Assembly (NCBI RefSeq): GCF_025950235.1
Contig: NZ_JAPDDT010000029.1
Span: 1 to 42,453 of the forward strand
Direction: 5' to 3'
DNA from: Luteolibacter arcticus
Lineage (GTDB): Bacteria; Verrucomicrobiota; Verrucomicrobiia; Verrucomicrobiales; Akkermansiaceae
DNA: 42,453 bases
Positions 1 through 9,110 of this stretch are shown here, piece by piece. The translations under genes and the position numbers were made by a program. The stretch's first letter is position 1, and each line of letters begins with the position of its first letter. The notes under the pieces were generated by a model. It saw nothing but the letters and a program-made list of their open reading frames with translations. It was not told the DNA's origin and searched no databases.

Positions 1-190
1 GTGATCGGTGATCAGTGAAAGACATCGGGGATGGGGAGGGAACGAACCGCGGAGGCGCGGAGGTCGCAGAGAGAGAGAGCGCGGAGGTCGGGGATGAGTG
101 GGTGATGAACCGCCAAGACGCGAAGGACGCCAAGTTGGAGAAGGGATGTTTCGTCTTGCATGGCGATCTTGGCGGTGAATGATTCTTCGG
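1..190. repeat. Dispersed repeat family A, copy 1
   Basis: This copy shows the family's parts in order: a GTGATCGGTGATCAGTGA head, a 'catcggggatgg' link, a purine-rich 'gaaccgcggaggcgcggagg' block, and a 'gaaccgccaagacgcgaagg' block near 109-135. The same order recurs at about 26.5, 34.3, 35.1, 35.4, 35.6, 39.1 and 41.7-42.2 kb. The minus strand of such copies gives open frames with recurring peptide words, which I treat as by-products. Bases 191-491 hold no gene I can support. Confidence 0.85.
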
Positions 191-491
191 GATGGCAGGG
201 ATGGGGTTTTTTCAAGCCGCGCATGATCCGTGGACGCGGCTGGCATCGAGTCCTTGATTGGATCTTGTGAGATTGTTAGACGCCGCGGTGTGCTTCCGGC
301 GCGGCTGGAATCCCGTCCGGGATTCGTTGAGCGTTCCTTGGGGTCCGGTGGTCTTTGCCGCGGCGCGGCTGCGACCACCGGCTACTGGCTGGGATCCCTC
401 TGGGATCGGGGAGGGGAAGGTCCGCTTGGAGCTTGAGATGAGAGGAGGCCTCTGTTAGGAAATGGCCTCTCCCCTTGGTCTACGTGAAGAA

Positions 492-1178
492 ATGAGTGTG
501 GTGCGTCAGATCGTGTTCTGGGTGGCTCTCTTCTTTGCAGGCGTGTGGGTGGTATCCGTGGTGACGTCTCATTCCGCGATGGCGGGAGCCGGGGCAGGGA
601 TGGGTCGCTTCTCGTATTGGTTTCGATTCACCCTCGAGCCCTATCCATCCGGTGGCGGCGATGACGAGCTGATGGGGCGGGTGATCATCGAGGGGCGAGC
701 ACCCCCGCGATGGATGAAGTTCGGCGGCGTGTCGCCACGATATAGAGAAGTGAGCCTGGAGTGGGCCATGTTTTCAGGTGTGAGGGTCGGCGAGACGGGG
801 GGAACGTGCTCCATCGACTTGACGAAGCACGAGATCGTCTCGGGTGCGGATCGTCTCCCTCTGGATCGTGAGAATCTCGGGCGCTTGTTCGGTTTTGCGG
901 TGGCTCCGGAGGAAAGCATGGGGTTCCTCGATGAATTGCTCGGGCGGCTTGAAGAGTGCCGGTCAGGAACGCTGCCACGCCCGCGGCATCATACCTATCG
1001 TTTCGACGAGGGGCCGATCCGCGGCAGGCTTCAACACTTTGCGTCCGGCTTCTCCTTGAGTTATCCGGAGTTGGTGTGGGCTGGCGTTTGGCTTTTCATG
1101 GTGCTGGGAGTCACCACTGGAATGGTGTTGAGAAGGCGGCGTTCTTCGCGCAAGCAGTCCGGGTCTCTGACGGGCTGA
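492..1178 (+). CDS. Membrane protein with N- and C-terminal helices, unknown function
   Basis: The protein has about 228 residues. A hydrophobic segment follows the start (IVFWVALFFAGVWVVSVV), a soluble region of about 150 residues comes next, and a second helix lies near the C-terminus (LVWAGVWLFMVLGVTTGMVL) followed by a basic tail RRRRSSRK. The topology suggests an extracytoplasmic domain held between two membrane anchors. I chose the ATG at 492 because the helix follows it directly; an in-frame ATG at 462 would add ten residues. I do not recognise the soluble domain. Codon use is GC-rich like the neighbours. Confidence 0.65.
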   Translation: MSVVRQIVFWVALFFAGVWVVSVVTSHSAMAGAGAGMGRFSYWFRFTLEPYPSGGGDDELMGRVIIEGRAPPRWMKFGGVSPRYREVSLEWAMFSGVRVGETGGTCSIDLTKHEIVSGADRLPLDRENLGRLFGFAVAPEESMGFLDELLGRLEECRSGTLPRPRHHTYRFDEGPIRGRLQHFASGFSLSYPELVWAGVWLFMVLGVTTGMVLRRRRSSRKQSGSLTG

Positions 1179-1576
1179 TGGCGGGCTGGGCTTGGTGTCG
1201 CGGGAGTGCTGATTTTTAGAGCGGCATCGGGGGACCATTCGGGCCGGTCTGAAGACCGGCGCTCCCGGGGGCTTGGTTGGGCGCTGCTCCCGCTATTTGG
1301 GCGGAATCGGGGGATCTCGACTTGGCGGAAAATCCATTTGCGCCTTTGTGGATCGGGGCGACTGGTGATGGAGAGCCGGACGAATCCAAGTCAATCCAGT
1401 CGCGTTGCATTGGTGCCTCACGACGATTTGGAAAATCGCCCGGCTCGCTTTTTTGCTCATTCACTTTTTGCCGATCGGGGAGCTGCTGGGCGGCGGTGAT
1501 CGGGCGGATGAGAGGGTTGGTGCGGAACGCTGGCATCGTTCCTGCGAGGGATGGTGCGAACCTAAATCTTGAGACG
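1179..1576. other. Intergenic stretch with a short palindrome
   Basis: No convincing gene is seen. A perfect 18-bp palindrome GCCGGTCTGAAGACCGGC lies at 1243-1260 and recurs exactly at 26781-26798, each time followed by a run of C and G. It belongs to the wider set of short palindromic repeats in this window. Confidence 0.55.
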
Positions 1577-2089
1577 ATGAAAGCTAAAGAATTTCCGACA
1601 GACGAAGAGAAGGATGTGGACGTGTTGACGAACTCGACGCTGGCTCACCCGGCGGGGGTGGGGATGGGCGCGGCGGGAGGTGCGCTGGCGGGTGCTGCGG
1701 CGGGATCGATCGCAGGACCGGTGGGCACGGCGATCGGCGCGCTGGTGGGTGCGGTGGCGGGCGGTGCGACGGGCCATGCGGTGGCGGCGACGATCAGCCC
1801 GACGGAGGAGGAGCTCTACTGGAGCGAGAATCACCCGAGTCAGACGTATGCGGAGGGCAATGATGATTTCGAGGACTTCCGCCCGGCGTACCGAATGGGG
1901 GTGAAGGGCCCGGCGCGGTATCCCGATGGCTTTGAGGCGGCGGAGGCGTCGCTGGAGAGGGATTGGAAGCGGAACCCGGAGGGCTCGACGCTGGAGTGGA
2001 CGCGGGCGAAGCCGGCCGTGAGGGCGGCGTGGGAGCGGGTGGCGACGAGGGGGCCGCGTCTAACAAGCAGTCAGATTTCGAACCGGTAG
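1577..2089 (+). CDS. Glycine-zipper protein
   Basis: The protein has 170 residues. Residues of about 25-70 form a glycine- and alanine-rich stretch with GxxxG-type spacing (GMGAAGGALAGAAAGSIAGP and onward), typical of glycine-zipper domains that pack in membranes or assemble into oligomers. The C-terminal 100 residues are charged and hydrophilic, rich in Trp, Glu and Arg. The ATG at 1577 is chosen because the in-frame extension upstream (from 1277) has no protein-like character. There is no signal peptide. The function is unknown; stress-related glycine-zipper proteins are the nearest general class. Confidence 0.7.
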   Translation: MKAKEFPTDEEKDVDVLTNSTLAHPAGVGMGAAGGALAGAAAGSIAGPVGTAIGALVGAVAGGATGHAVAATISPTEEELYWSENHPSQTYAEGNDDFEDFRPAYRMGVKGPARYPDGFEAAEASLERDWKRNPEGSTLEWTRAKPAVRAAWERVATRGPRLTSSQISNR

Positions 2090-2574
2090 TTGCGGCGGAG
2101 TTTTGAGGGTCGCGGTCGGATTTGATGAGGGATTTCAACTGCAGATGGACGGCATGGACGCAGATGAAGACCTGATTTGCGACGGCTCGCCGCCGACTCC
2201 GCATTCCGCGATCACGGTGGTGGAAGGGGAGAGGCTAGGATGGATGGGATCGATAGGATGGGATTGAATTCGTCTGGGGCTTCCGGAGGATTTCGGTCCT
2301 ATCCATGCCGTCCATCGGTCTGATCTGCGTGCATCCTGTTCATCTGCGGTTGATTCGTTGCCTTTCTCGGACCGGTCAGCAGGCCTGGCAGGAAGGTTAA
2401 TTTCGCGCACGGTGGCTTGAAACTTGGCGGTGGGGATGTCATACCGGTGGTTGCCGATGGCGAGCGCCACCGGCAGCGACACGCTGGAAGCGATCGATGC
2501 ATGAAGGCGCGCCTGTCGTCTTGCCCGGACGTCCTCGGGATCGCAGCCGGACATCTCACCCCCAAGCGCCATCC
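2090..2574. repeat. Intergenic repeats: inverted repeat and GGATGGATNGG-type words
   Basis: A 13-bp inverted repeat is seen: ATGGACGGCATGG at 2145-2157 and CCATGCCGTCCAT at 2303-2315. Between them lie short 'ggatggatgggatcgatagg' words that recur at 37.45 kb, and 'gcagatgaa' words that recur near 37.8 and 38.1 kb. I see no gene here. Confidence 0.5.
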
Positions 2575-2901
2575 ATGAAAGTCCACACGCACGTCTTCTC
2601 GGTAATCATTGCCCTCGGCGCCTTGGGCTGCGACTCGTCGCCGAGCAAGGAGCGGATCGACCAGGCTACGACGGAAGTCCGTGACGCGGCGTTCCATGCC
2701 GAGGTGGTTCGCGCGCGGACCGTGGAGGCGGGTGTGCACGAAGAGGACGTGGACTACCATGCGGCGCTGGCCCTGCTCCAGTCTGCGATGCAGGCGGGGC
2801 GCAAGGCTCGCGTGCCCTCCGAGGTGCTCAACGCGGCGCGCGACCGTGGCAAGGCGGAGGGAAAGCAGGCGGCTGCGGAGATGGGCAAGGTGGTGAAGTA
2901 G
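2575..2901 (+). CDS. Small lipoprotein
   Basis: The protein has 108 residues. The N-terminus is a clear lipoprotein signal: MKVHT, a hydrophobic core, then the lipobox LGALGC at about residues 14-19 followed by DSS. The mature part is helical, charged and Ala/Glu/Lys rich, without cysteines. The ATG at 2575 is chosen because it places the signal peptide correctly; an in-frame extension from 2497 would bury it. It should be anchored to a cell-envelope membrane facing the periplasm. The function is unknown. Confidence 0.75.
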   Translation: MKVHTHVFSVIIALGALGCDSSPSKERIDQATTEVRDAAFHAEVVRARTVEAGVHEEDVDYHAALALLQSAMQAGRKARVPSEVLNAARDRGKAEGKQAAAEMGKVVK

Positions 2902-3352
2902 GGTGGGACAGACCGGTTCTTCGGCTCGAGATATGATGCGGGAGATTCCATCCATCCTATCCATCCTAGCCCAAATCCTTTGACCGCCAAGATTCCCCGA
3001 ATCGGCCTTACGTGAGTGCCATTCGTCCCGGCTCCTTAATTTCGGTGGCGCTCGTGCTTAGCTCATCCCGGCTACTGGCTGCTTGCCCTGCGGAGAGGAT
3101 GGAGCAGCCAGCACTGGCACTCATCGCATTTTGCGAAGGGGTCGTGCAGTCGGCGAGTCGAGGTTGGGAAGCGGAGAGGCGGCGGTCCTTGCAGCGTCGT
3201 GGGTGAGGCGTGCGGGGGACGGCGGTACGGGTTTTGCGAAAGAGCTAAGTGGGACGCGGCGATGGGCGGCTGGGCATCGGCCGGCCGTCGAACCGCGAGC
3301 CCATGAGCCAACGAACGAACCAACGATTACGAATTCCAAACCGACTACAACC
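2902..3352. other. Intergenic stretch
   Basis: I see no gene. 'ccatccatcctatccatcctag' at about 2948-2969 is a short microsatellite related to those at 2.2, 37.5 and 38.2 kb. The 40 bases before the ATG at 3353 are A/C-rich with no Shine-Dalgarno match. Confidence 0.4.
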
Positions 3353-3859
3353 ATGTCAAAACTACCGACACTCCAAAGCCTGCTGGTGCAGGAAGTAAAG
3401 GACCTCTACAACGCCGAGACCCAACTGGTGAAGGCGCTGCCGAAGATGGCGAAGGCTGCTACGGATGAAGGCCTCCGCGATGGCTTCAAGAAACACCTGG
3501 AGGAAACGAAGGGCCATGTGGAACGCCTGGAGAAGGTCGCCGAGATGCTCGGCGTGTCGCCGAAGGGCAAGGTCTGCAAGGCGATGAAGGGCCTGGTGGA
3601 AGAAGGCGGCGAAGCGATCGAAGAAGAAGGCGATCCGGCGGTGAAGGATCTCGCGCTGATCGGTGCCGCCCAGCGGGTGGAGCACTACGAGATCGCCGGC
3701 TATGGGGCCGCGCGCGCCTTGGCCGAGGCACTATCACTGGAGAACGTGGTGGAGCTTCTGCAAGCGACGCTGGACGAGGAAGGCGCGACCGACCATGCGC
3801 TGACCGGGCTGGCGGAGCAGATCATCCCCCAAGCGGCCCGGGAAACCGCGCATGCTTGA
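3353..3859 (+). CDS. DUF892 (YciE/YciF-type) ferritin-like protein
   Basis: The protein has 168 residues and starts MSKLPTLQSLLVQEVKDLYNAE, the usual opening of the DUF892 family, whose members are four-helix ferritin-like proteins of about 160-170 residues linked to stress. Helix-typical acidic and His residues are visible: E14, D17, E21, then HLEETKGHVERLE, RVEHYEIAGYG and LDEEGATDHAL, which fit the family's di-metal ligand pattern. The ATG at 3353 gives the family's normal length; the open frame upstream to 3083 is unlike protein. It is a single gene without an operon partner. Confidence 0.88.
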   Translation: MSKLPTLQSLLVQEVKDLYNAETQLVKALPKMAKAATDEGLRDGFKKHLEETKGHVERLEKVAEMLGVSPKGKVCKAMKGLVEEGGEAIEEEGDPAVKDLALIGAAQRVEHYEIAGYGAARALAEALSLENVVELLQATLDEEGATDHALTGLAEQIIPQAARETAHA

Positions 3860-4180
3860 CCCAAGAGAAAAGCCGGCGGAAGGGGCTTGGCGGTGGCAAA
3901 TGTGTTGCGCCGCGGGTCTCTTTCGCCGGCGATGCGGCTGGTGGGAGATGGGAGAGCGCTTTGCTTTGGAGCGGGGCCGTCCGAGCTGGTTTCGGGCGAA
4001 GAAATGGAACCGCGAAATGACGCGAAAAGAGCGCGAAATTTAAAGGCAGGAGAGGATCTTCGTTCTAACAGATTTAGCGAATTTCAGCGTGGTTTCGCGG
4101 TTCAATTCAAACTTCCGGATCGGGCGGAGAGCTGGAGGAGTTTGTGGCGAATCAGCAGCTGCGGGATTTCGAAGACTGCG
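3860..4180. repeat. Inverted-repeat element between genes
   Basis: GAACCGCGAAATGACGC (4007-4023) faces GCGTGGTTTCGCGGTTC (4087-4103) as an imperfect inverted repeat with about 60 bases between. A TCTAACAG word sits inside at 4064-4071. Related pieces ('gaatggacgcgaag', 'tctaacag') recur at about 40.99 and 42.25 kb. No gene is seen. Confidence 0.5.
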
Positions 4181-4393
4181 CTAGCCGTTCGGCTTTTGCC
4201 GTTTCGCGCGGACCGCGCAGAGGTAGCCAGCACCCGCGGTGAGCAGGCTCGCGACCCCACAAATCAGGGCGCCATCTCCGAAGGCCTCCGAGGTGGGCGT
4301 GACCGTGGAGGTCGCCCCGAGGGACATGCAAAGGAGCGTGGCCACCATGAGCAGCACGGTGGCGATCTCAAACAGCCTTGCGAGGATCCGCAT
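4181..4393 (-). CDS. Small two-helix membrane protein
   Basis: The product has 70 residues. It starts MRILARLFEI and has two hydrophobic stretches, at about 9-27 (ATVLLMVATLLCMSLGA) and 40-60 (GALICGVASLLTAGAGYLCA), with a basic C-terminus RAKRQKPNG. That is a normal small membrane protein with the positive charges inside. It lies opposite the intergenic leader of the next plus-strand gene. Its length makes chance possible, but the paired helices and charge pattern support it. Function unknown. Confidence 0.5.
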   Translation of the reverse strand: MRILARLFEIATVLLMVATLLCMSLGATSTVTPTSEAFGDGALICGVASLLTAGAGYLCAVRAKRQKPNG

Positions 4394-4618
4394 GGAGAGC
4401 CGCTTTTAGTGGAGGCAGGTGCGCGATGCAAGGAGCGGCTTCCCGGGGAGGGCTCTTTCCTCGTTTCGTCAGACCACGGACTGGACCGATTTCGCGCCCT
4501 TGTAAACGGGCCGTGCTGCGCTATCCCTTCCCGGTCGCGAGGCTGGGTCCCGCCCCGACTGCCCGCCTGTCTGCGCACTCCGATCCCGACCGATTTTTTT
4601 CCTGATTTGAAACGCACC

Positions 4619-5356
4619 GTGAAAGCAATCCGCTCCATCCTGCCGATGTCCGTGTCGAAGACTGTGTCCAAGTCCGTGTCTGTATCCCTCTGTCTCTGTG
4701 GGGCGATCTCCGCCACCGGCACCTTGCATGCCCAAGCCCAGGCGCCGACCGAAACGCCGGCACCGGCTCCGGCACCGGCACCGGCCCAAGGCGAAACGAA
4801 ACCCGCTGCGCCCGCTGATCCAGCGCCGGCACCAACTCCGACTCCAACACCGGCACCCGCCGATCCGGCACCAGCACCGGCAGCCCCGCCTCAGGCGGCG
4901 GAGAACCTGGCGATGGCAGCCATCATCAAGAAGCACGCGGAGGAATGCTCGGACGCACAGCTCAAGATGGATTTCGCGAGGACGCTGCCCTTTGTGCCGC
5001 CGAAATTGGTGGAGCTGATGGGCGGGAAGGACGCGCTCAAGGGCAGGCTTGCCCAGGCGAATGCCGAGCTGAAGCGGCGCGGCGTGACGATCGACTCCGC
5101 CATCGTCGGCGCGGCGCAAGTGCCGCAAAACCACGGCGGCGTGCTGGTCAGCTTGGTCCCGCTGACCACGAGGATGACCACCCCGCAAGGGAAGGTCATC
5201 GCCAACTCGCACCTCATCGGCGTCTCCGAGAACAACGGCGCAAGCTGGACCTTCGCCGACACCGCGACGGTCAATGAGGAGAAGCTGGGGACGCTCTACC
5301 CGCCGCTGAAGGGGAAGATCACGCTCCCACCGGCGACGGCGGAGATGGCGAAGTGA
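4619..5356 (+). CDS. Exported protein with Ala/Pro-rich spacer
   Basis: A signal peptide is followed by a low-complexity spacer of Pro-Ala and Pro-Thr repeats (about residues 42-95), then a compact domain of about 140 residues ending AEMAK. The domain begins AAIIKKHAEECSDAQLKMDF. I place the start at GTG 4619 (reads KAIRSILP before the hydrophobic core); the ATG at 4646 is an alternative nine codons later. The long open frame upstream to 3887 is not protein-like. The spacer resembles those that carry a domain away from a membrane or through peptidoglycan. Domain function unknown. Confidence 0.65.
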   Translation: MKAIRSILPMSVSKTVSKSVSVSLCLCGAISATGTLHAQAQAPTETPAPAPAPAPAQGETKPAAPADPAPAPTPTPTPAPADPAPAPAAPPQAAENLAMAAIIKKHAEECSDAQLKMDFARTLPFVPPKLVELMGGKDALKGRLAQANAELKRRGVTIDSAIVGAAQVPQNHGGVLVSLVPLTTRMTTPQGKVIANSHLIGVSENNGASWTFADTATVNEEKLGTLYPPLKGKITLPPATAEMAK

Positions 5357-5559
5357 GGGGGCGCTCCCATCTTCAGGGGATTTTGTTTCATGGTGTCGCT
5401 CTGAGTCCGCATCTCCTCCGGAGCTAAGGATGATCACGGACGGCAGGAGATGAAGATACGGCGGAAAAGAGGCCGGAGTCCGCGATCATGGCGTCGTGGA
5501 TCCCATGATGATGGAATCCCATGATGACAACAACTCTCCCAAGCTGCTAGAGGGTAGGG

Positions 5560-8559
5560 ATGTCCTCCCGTCGTAAGCTCCTCACGTTTCAGGAACTCGT
5601 CAAAAGCGAGCATGATCAACTGGAGAGAGCTTCCAAGGCAGAAGCTTCCCTTTCCGGAGCGCCTTATACCCCGCGTCAATTTCAAGGCGAAGTGGAGTTG
5701 GATGCGGAGAGCGGGGAGCCGTGGTTGGTGAAGAACCCGACGCCTCGTGTGGGCTTGGCCTTGAGCGGCGGGGGGATCCGGAGCGCGACCTTCGGGCTGG
5801 GCTTGTTGCAGTCGCTGTCGCGGCAGCGGGTGCTGGGGCTGGTGGACTACATGGGCACGGTTTCGGGCGGCGGTTATCTGGGCGGCTTCTGGACGGCGTG
5901 GAAGCAGCGGACGGGGAACAAGGAGGTGTTCCCGGGGGCGGAGGATGAGCCCGGCAGAGAAACCGGGAAGAGCGGCCGAGCAGGCCCGGGGGAGCGAGCG
6001 GAGATCCGTCATCTGCGGGAGTTCAGCCGGTTCCTCGCACCACGGATCGGCCTCAATGAACCGGAGACGTGGAATGCGGTGGCGGCGGTGCTTGGCGGGA
6101 TGTTCCCCACGCTGCTGGCGACGATGGCGGCGATCGTACTGGCGGTGTATGCTTGGCTGGGACTGGGCTATCTGGCGCTTGGTAATCGGCCGGCGCTGCT
6201 AGAGCGGCTGGTGGAGCTAAACTGGTCGATTATATTGGAGCGGCCATATCTTGTTGTCGCAGGCGGGCTGGTCGCTGTCTTCGGAGCATCATTGTTTTTT
6301 TCGAAGGTCCGGCAGTTGCTGGGGGCGGAGAGACCACGGAGCGGGAATTGGATAGCCTCCTACGCGGGAGTCTTCGTGGTGGGATTGATGCTGTTAGGCG
6401 TTTGCTGGTGGCATGCGCCGATCAGGCTGGAATCTTATATGGCCGTCTTCGGCTTGGCGTCCATCGGCCTCCATGTCTGGTTCGAAAGGCTGGCGTGGAA
6501 GGGCAATCGGAGCGAGCGCGGCAGGCACGAGCTGATGTGGCAAGTGGCGTACTGGATCATGGCGCTCGCCACGACGGCGCTGGGGATGTGGGTGGTGGAT
6601 CTATGCAGTGGCTTGGAGACGGCCAGCAAGCAACCCGAGGAACTTGGCTACGCCTTGGGATTCGCGCCGGCGATCGGGTGGGCAAGTGCGGCACTGGCTG
6701 TCGCCGTGGTGTGGATCCTGGTCGAAGGAATCGCATGCCTGGCGGAATGGTTCTTTCGGCTGAAGGATCCTTCATGGGATGCGCAGGGCGAGCTGCGATT
6801 GCGGAGAGCTCAATTGCAGGAGAAACTCACCTCTAGTTATCTGAAATGGGCGTGTGTTTTCGCGGCGATCGTCCTGGTGTGGAATCTGGCTTTCTGGACG
6901 GAGGGCTTCTTGGCTGGGCAGGCAGGCACCACGATAGGGACGACGAAAGCGATGGGAGTAAGTATCGGGGCAAGCGGCGGCCTGACGGTGATCTTCACCG
7001 GCCTGTTTGCATTGGTCCGGAACTGGCTGACGAAGCCCGACAAGAAGTCGGTCGGCGGCAGCGTGTGGGAGATCTTCAAGCGCGCCTTCAAGCAGTGGCT
7101 GCCGATGGCGGCGGCGACGGCGGGGGCGCTGTGCTTGATCGTCTTCACCATCCTGCTGATGAAGTACTATGGACTCCAGGCGACACAGCGCGGGAACTTC
7201 TTCTGGGCCGCGCTCCTCATTGTGGTCATCGCGGTGAAGTTCTTCGATCCGGCTTATGTTTCACTGCACGGCTTCTACCGTGCGAGGATCGCACGGGCGT
7301 ATCTGGGGGCGGCATTTGTGAAGGGGAGGGAGTGGGAGCGGTATGTCGAAAGGGAGGGGAAGATCAAGGGAGACATCGAGACTGCGATCAAGAATGCGAC
7401 AGGCGAAGAGAAGGATCTCCTGACGAAACTGAGGGCGAGGGCGAATGAGGCGCGGCGGAGCAAGCCCTCGTCCCGCGACAATCGCTTCACCAGCGAGCGG
7501 CCGGTGGATGACTTGTGTCTCACGAAGCTGGAGCATCCGGACGTGCGGCCGATTCATCTGATCTGTTGTGCGGCGAATCACCTCTCCGGGGACGATCTGC
7601 CGAATCTCTATCGCGGTGCGCGCAGTGCGGTGCTGTCCCAGCGTGGCATTACCCTGGGCGATGATACGGTGAAGCCCTCGGACTGGGATCCGCCGCTGAT
7701 GCTGTCCTCCGCGCAGACGGCATCGGCTGCGGCATTCAATCCGCAGATGGGAGAGAAGTCATTCCTGCTGGGTCGCGGGGGCTCCTTCCTGATGACCGCG
7801 CTGAATCTGCGACTGGGTCTGTGGGTGATGAATCCCGTGAGGGTCCGCGCAGATGAGGACAAGTGGATTTTGAAGGGAAGGCTATTGGAGACAGAGGAAT
7901 CGTTGAGCGGGCTTGAATGTTTCTGGAAGGCTTTGAAGCGCTTGATTAAGCAAAGGCCGGGGCAAGCCTTCTACGCCGAACTGATCCGCTCGTCGAAGTG
8001 CCTGCCGGAGGACCGCCACGCGAACCTCCATCTGTCGGATGGCGCGCACTTCGAGAATCTGGGGCTGTATGAGCTGATTCGCCGGCACTGCACCTGCATC
8101 ATCGTGTCCGATGCGGGACAGGATGAGACGGTGGCCTTCGATGACCTGGGCAATGCGATCCGCCGGGTGCGGGAGGATTTCGGCGTGGAGATCGAGATCT
8201 CGCTCGATCCGCTGCGGCCGGATGAGCAGCGCATCTCCGGGCAGCATGCGGTGGTGGGCACCATCTACTACAATGGCCGGGAGGGGAATGACAAGGGGAC
8301 GCTGATCTACATCAAGCCGTCTCTAACAGGTGATGAGCCGGCGGACATTCAGCAGTACCGCACGCGGAACAAGAAATTCCCGCACGAATCGACGGGCGAC
8401 CAGTTTTTCTCCGAGGCGCAGTGGGAATCCTACCGGCGCCTGGGCGAGCACACCGGGGACGAGGTGTTCGCCTTTCTCACGGAGCTGACCAAGGAAGAGC
8501 GCAAACAGGCGGTGACGGTGTTCGAGAAGGCGAGGGAGAAAACGAGCATGCTAGGATGA
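5560..8559 (+). CDS. Patatin-like phospholipase with a large membrane insert
   Basis: The protein has 999 residues. The catalytic pieces of a patatin fold are split. The N-terminal part has the oxyanion glycines SGGGIRS (69-75) and the nucleophile region TVSGGGY with S102. Residues of about 185-560 hold roughly ten hydrophobic helices. The C-terminal part has SDGAHFENLG with the dyad aspartate D827. Family knowledge: patatins use a Ser-Asp dyad to cleave acyl groups from lipids. So this is probably a membrane-anchored lipase with its active site assembled from both ends. There is no operon partner; a possible terminator follows. Some defence systems use patatin effectors, but nothing here ties it to one. 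Confidence 0.85.
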   Translation: MSSRRKLLTFQELVKSEHDQLERASKAEASLSGAPYTPRQFQGEVELDAESGEPWLVKNPTPRVGLALSGGGIRSATFGLGLLQSLSRQRVLGLVDYMGTVSGGGYLGGFWTAWKQRTGNKEVFPGAEDEPGRETGKSGRAGPGERAEIRHLREFSRFLAPRIGLNEPETWNAVAAVLGGMFPTLLATMAAIVLAVYAWLGLGYLALGNRPALLERLVELNWSIILERPYLVVAGGLVAVFGASLFFSKVRQLLGAERPRSGNWIASYAGVFVVGLMLLGVCWWHAPIRLESYMAVFGLASIGLHVWFERLAWKGNRSERGRHELMWQVAYWIMALATTALGMWVVDLCSGLETASKQPEELGYALGFAPAIGWASAALAVAVVWILVEGIACLAEWFFRLKDPSWDAQGELRLRRAQLQEKLTSSYLKWACVFAAIVLVWNLAFWTEGFLAGQAGTTIGTTKAMGVSIGASGGLTVIFTGLFALVRNWLTKPDKKSVGGSVWEIFKRAFKQWLPMAAATAGALCLIVFTILLMKYYGLQATQRGNFFWAALLIVVIAVKFFDPAYVSLHGFYRARIARAYLGAAFVKGREWERYVEREGKIKGDIETAIKNATGEEKDLLTKLRARANEARRSKPSSRDNRFTSERPVDDLCLTKLEHPDVRPIHLICCAANHLSGDDLPNLYRGARSAVLSQRGITLGDDTVKPSDWDPPLMLSSAQTASAAAFNPQMGEKSFLLGRGGSFLMTALNLRLGLWVMNPVRVRADEDKWILKGRLLETEESLSGLECFWKALKRLIKQRPGQAFYAELIRSSKCLPEDRHANLHLSDGAHFENLGLYELIRRHCTCIIVSDAGQDETVAFDDLGNAIRRVREDFGVEIEISLDPLRPDEQRISGQHAVVGTIYYNGREGNDKGTLIYIKPSLTGDEPADIQQYRTRNKKFPHESTGDQFFSEAQWESYRRLGEHTGDEVFAFLTELTKEERKQAVTVFEKAREKTSMLG

Positions 8560-8600
8560 GCTCGCCGTTGCTTGGTGGTCTTTGCGGCGGCGAGCATTTT
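8560..8600 (+). terminator. Possible intrinsic terminator after the patatin gene
   Basis: GCTCGCCG (8560-8567) and CGGCGAGC (8588-8595) form an 8-bp stem directly after the stop codon, followed by ATTTT. The loop of 20 bases is longer than usual and the T-run is short, so this is tentative. Confidence 0.4.
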
Positions 8601-8657
8601 GCGGATGCGTTCCATCGAGCCTAACAGATTCGAGGTGGGGCGAGACGAATCTAACAG

Positions 8658-9110
8658 TCAGCGTGCGACCAACGATGGATGCTCCGCCTTCAGCCAAGCG
8701 ATGACGTCGGTGCGGAGCTCGGTGGCGAAGTCGCGGAGTTCGTCGGCTTCGGATTGGCTGACGGTGCCGGCGAGGTCGTACTCGGCGGTGTTGCGCTTGG
8801 TGCGGCAGGTGTCGAGGTAGTCGGCATCGGCTCTGCGCTCGGGACCGGGGCCGAGGGTGAAGGGGAGGGCGGTGAGGGTGCGGTAGTGGGCGAGGCTCTT
8901 CTCGGGGCGGTAGCCGCTGGCGTAGAGGAGGATGGTGCAGAGCTTGAGCGCGGCATTGTAGGCGATGCCGAATTGCCAGTCGGCGGAGAGGTCGCCGCGG
9001 GCGGAGTCCAGCAGGTCGCGATCGGCGATGGCGAGGAGGTCGGCGATCTGTTGGCGGGTGGTGGTGTGGGGCCGGAGCCAGCCGTTAGAGGCCCATTGCT
9101 GCAAGCTCAT
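8658..9110 (-). CDS. HEPN-domain protein (probable toxin of an MNT/HEPN pair)
   Basis: The protein has 150 residues, all helical. The motif RTKRNTAEYD (103-112) matches the conserved basic and Tyr motif of HEPN proteins of the type paired with minimal nucleotidyltransferases, and the helix 'AYNAALKLCTILLYASGY' is typical of the fold. HEPN proteins are often RNases; in MNT-HEPN pairs the partner nucleotidyltransferase modifies the HEPN Tyr region and neutralises it. The gene overlaps the end of the upstream gene by 26 bases, so the two are co-transcribed. The exact catalytic residues of this subgroup are not certain from sequence. Confidence 0.75.
   Translation of the reverse strand: MSLQQWASNGWLRPHTTTRQQIADLLAIADRDLLDSARGDLSADWQFGIAYNAALKLCTILLYASGYRPEKSLAHYRTLTALPFTLGPGPERRADADYLDTCRTKRNTAEYDLAGTVSQSEADELRDFATELRTDVIAWLKAEHPSLVAR

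Noticed and set aside
4469..5437. 322-residue minus-strand frame
   Set aside because: It is the shadow of the Ala/Pro-rich exported protein; its Arg/Cys/Gly runs come from the repeated codons on the other strand.
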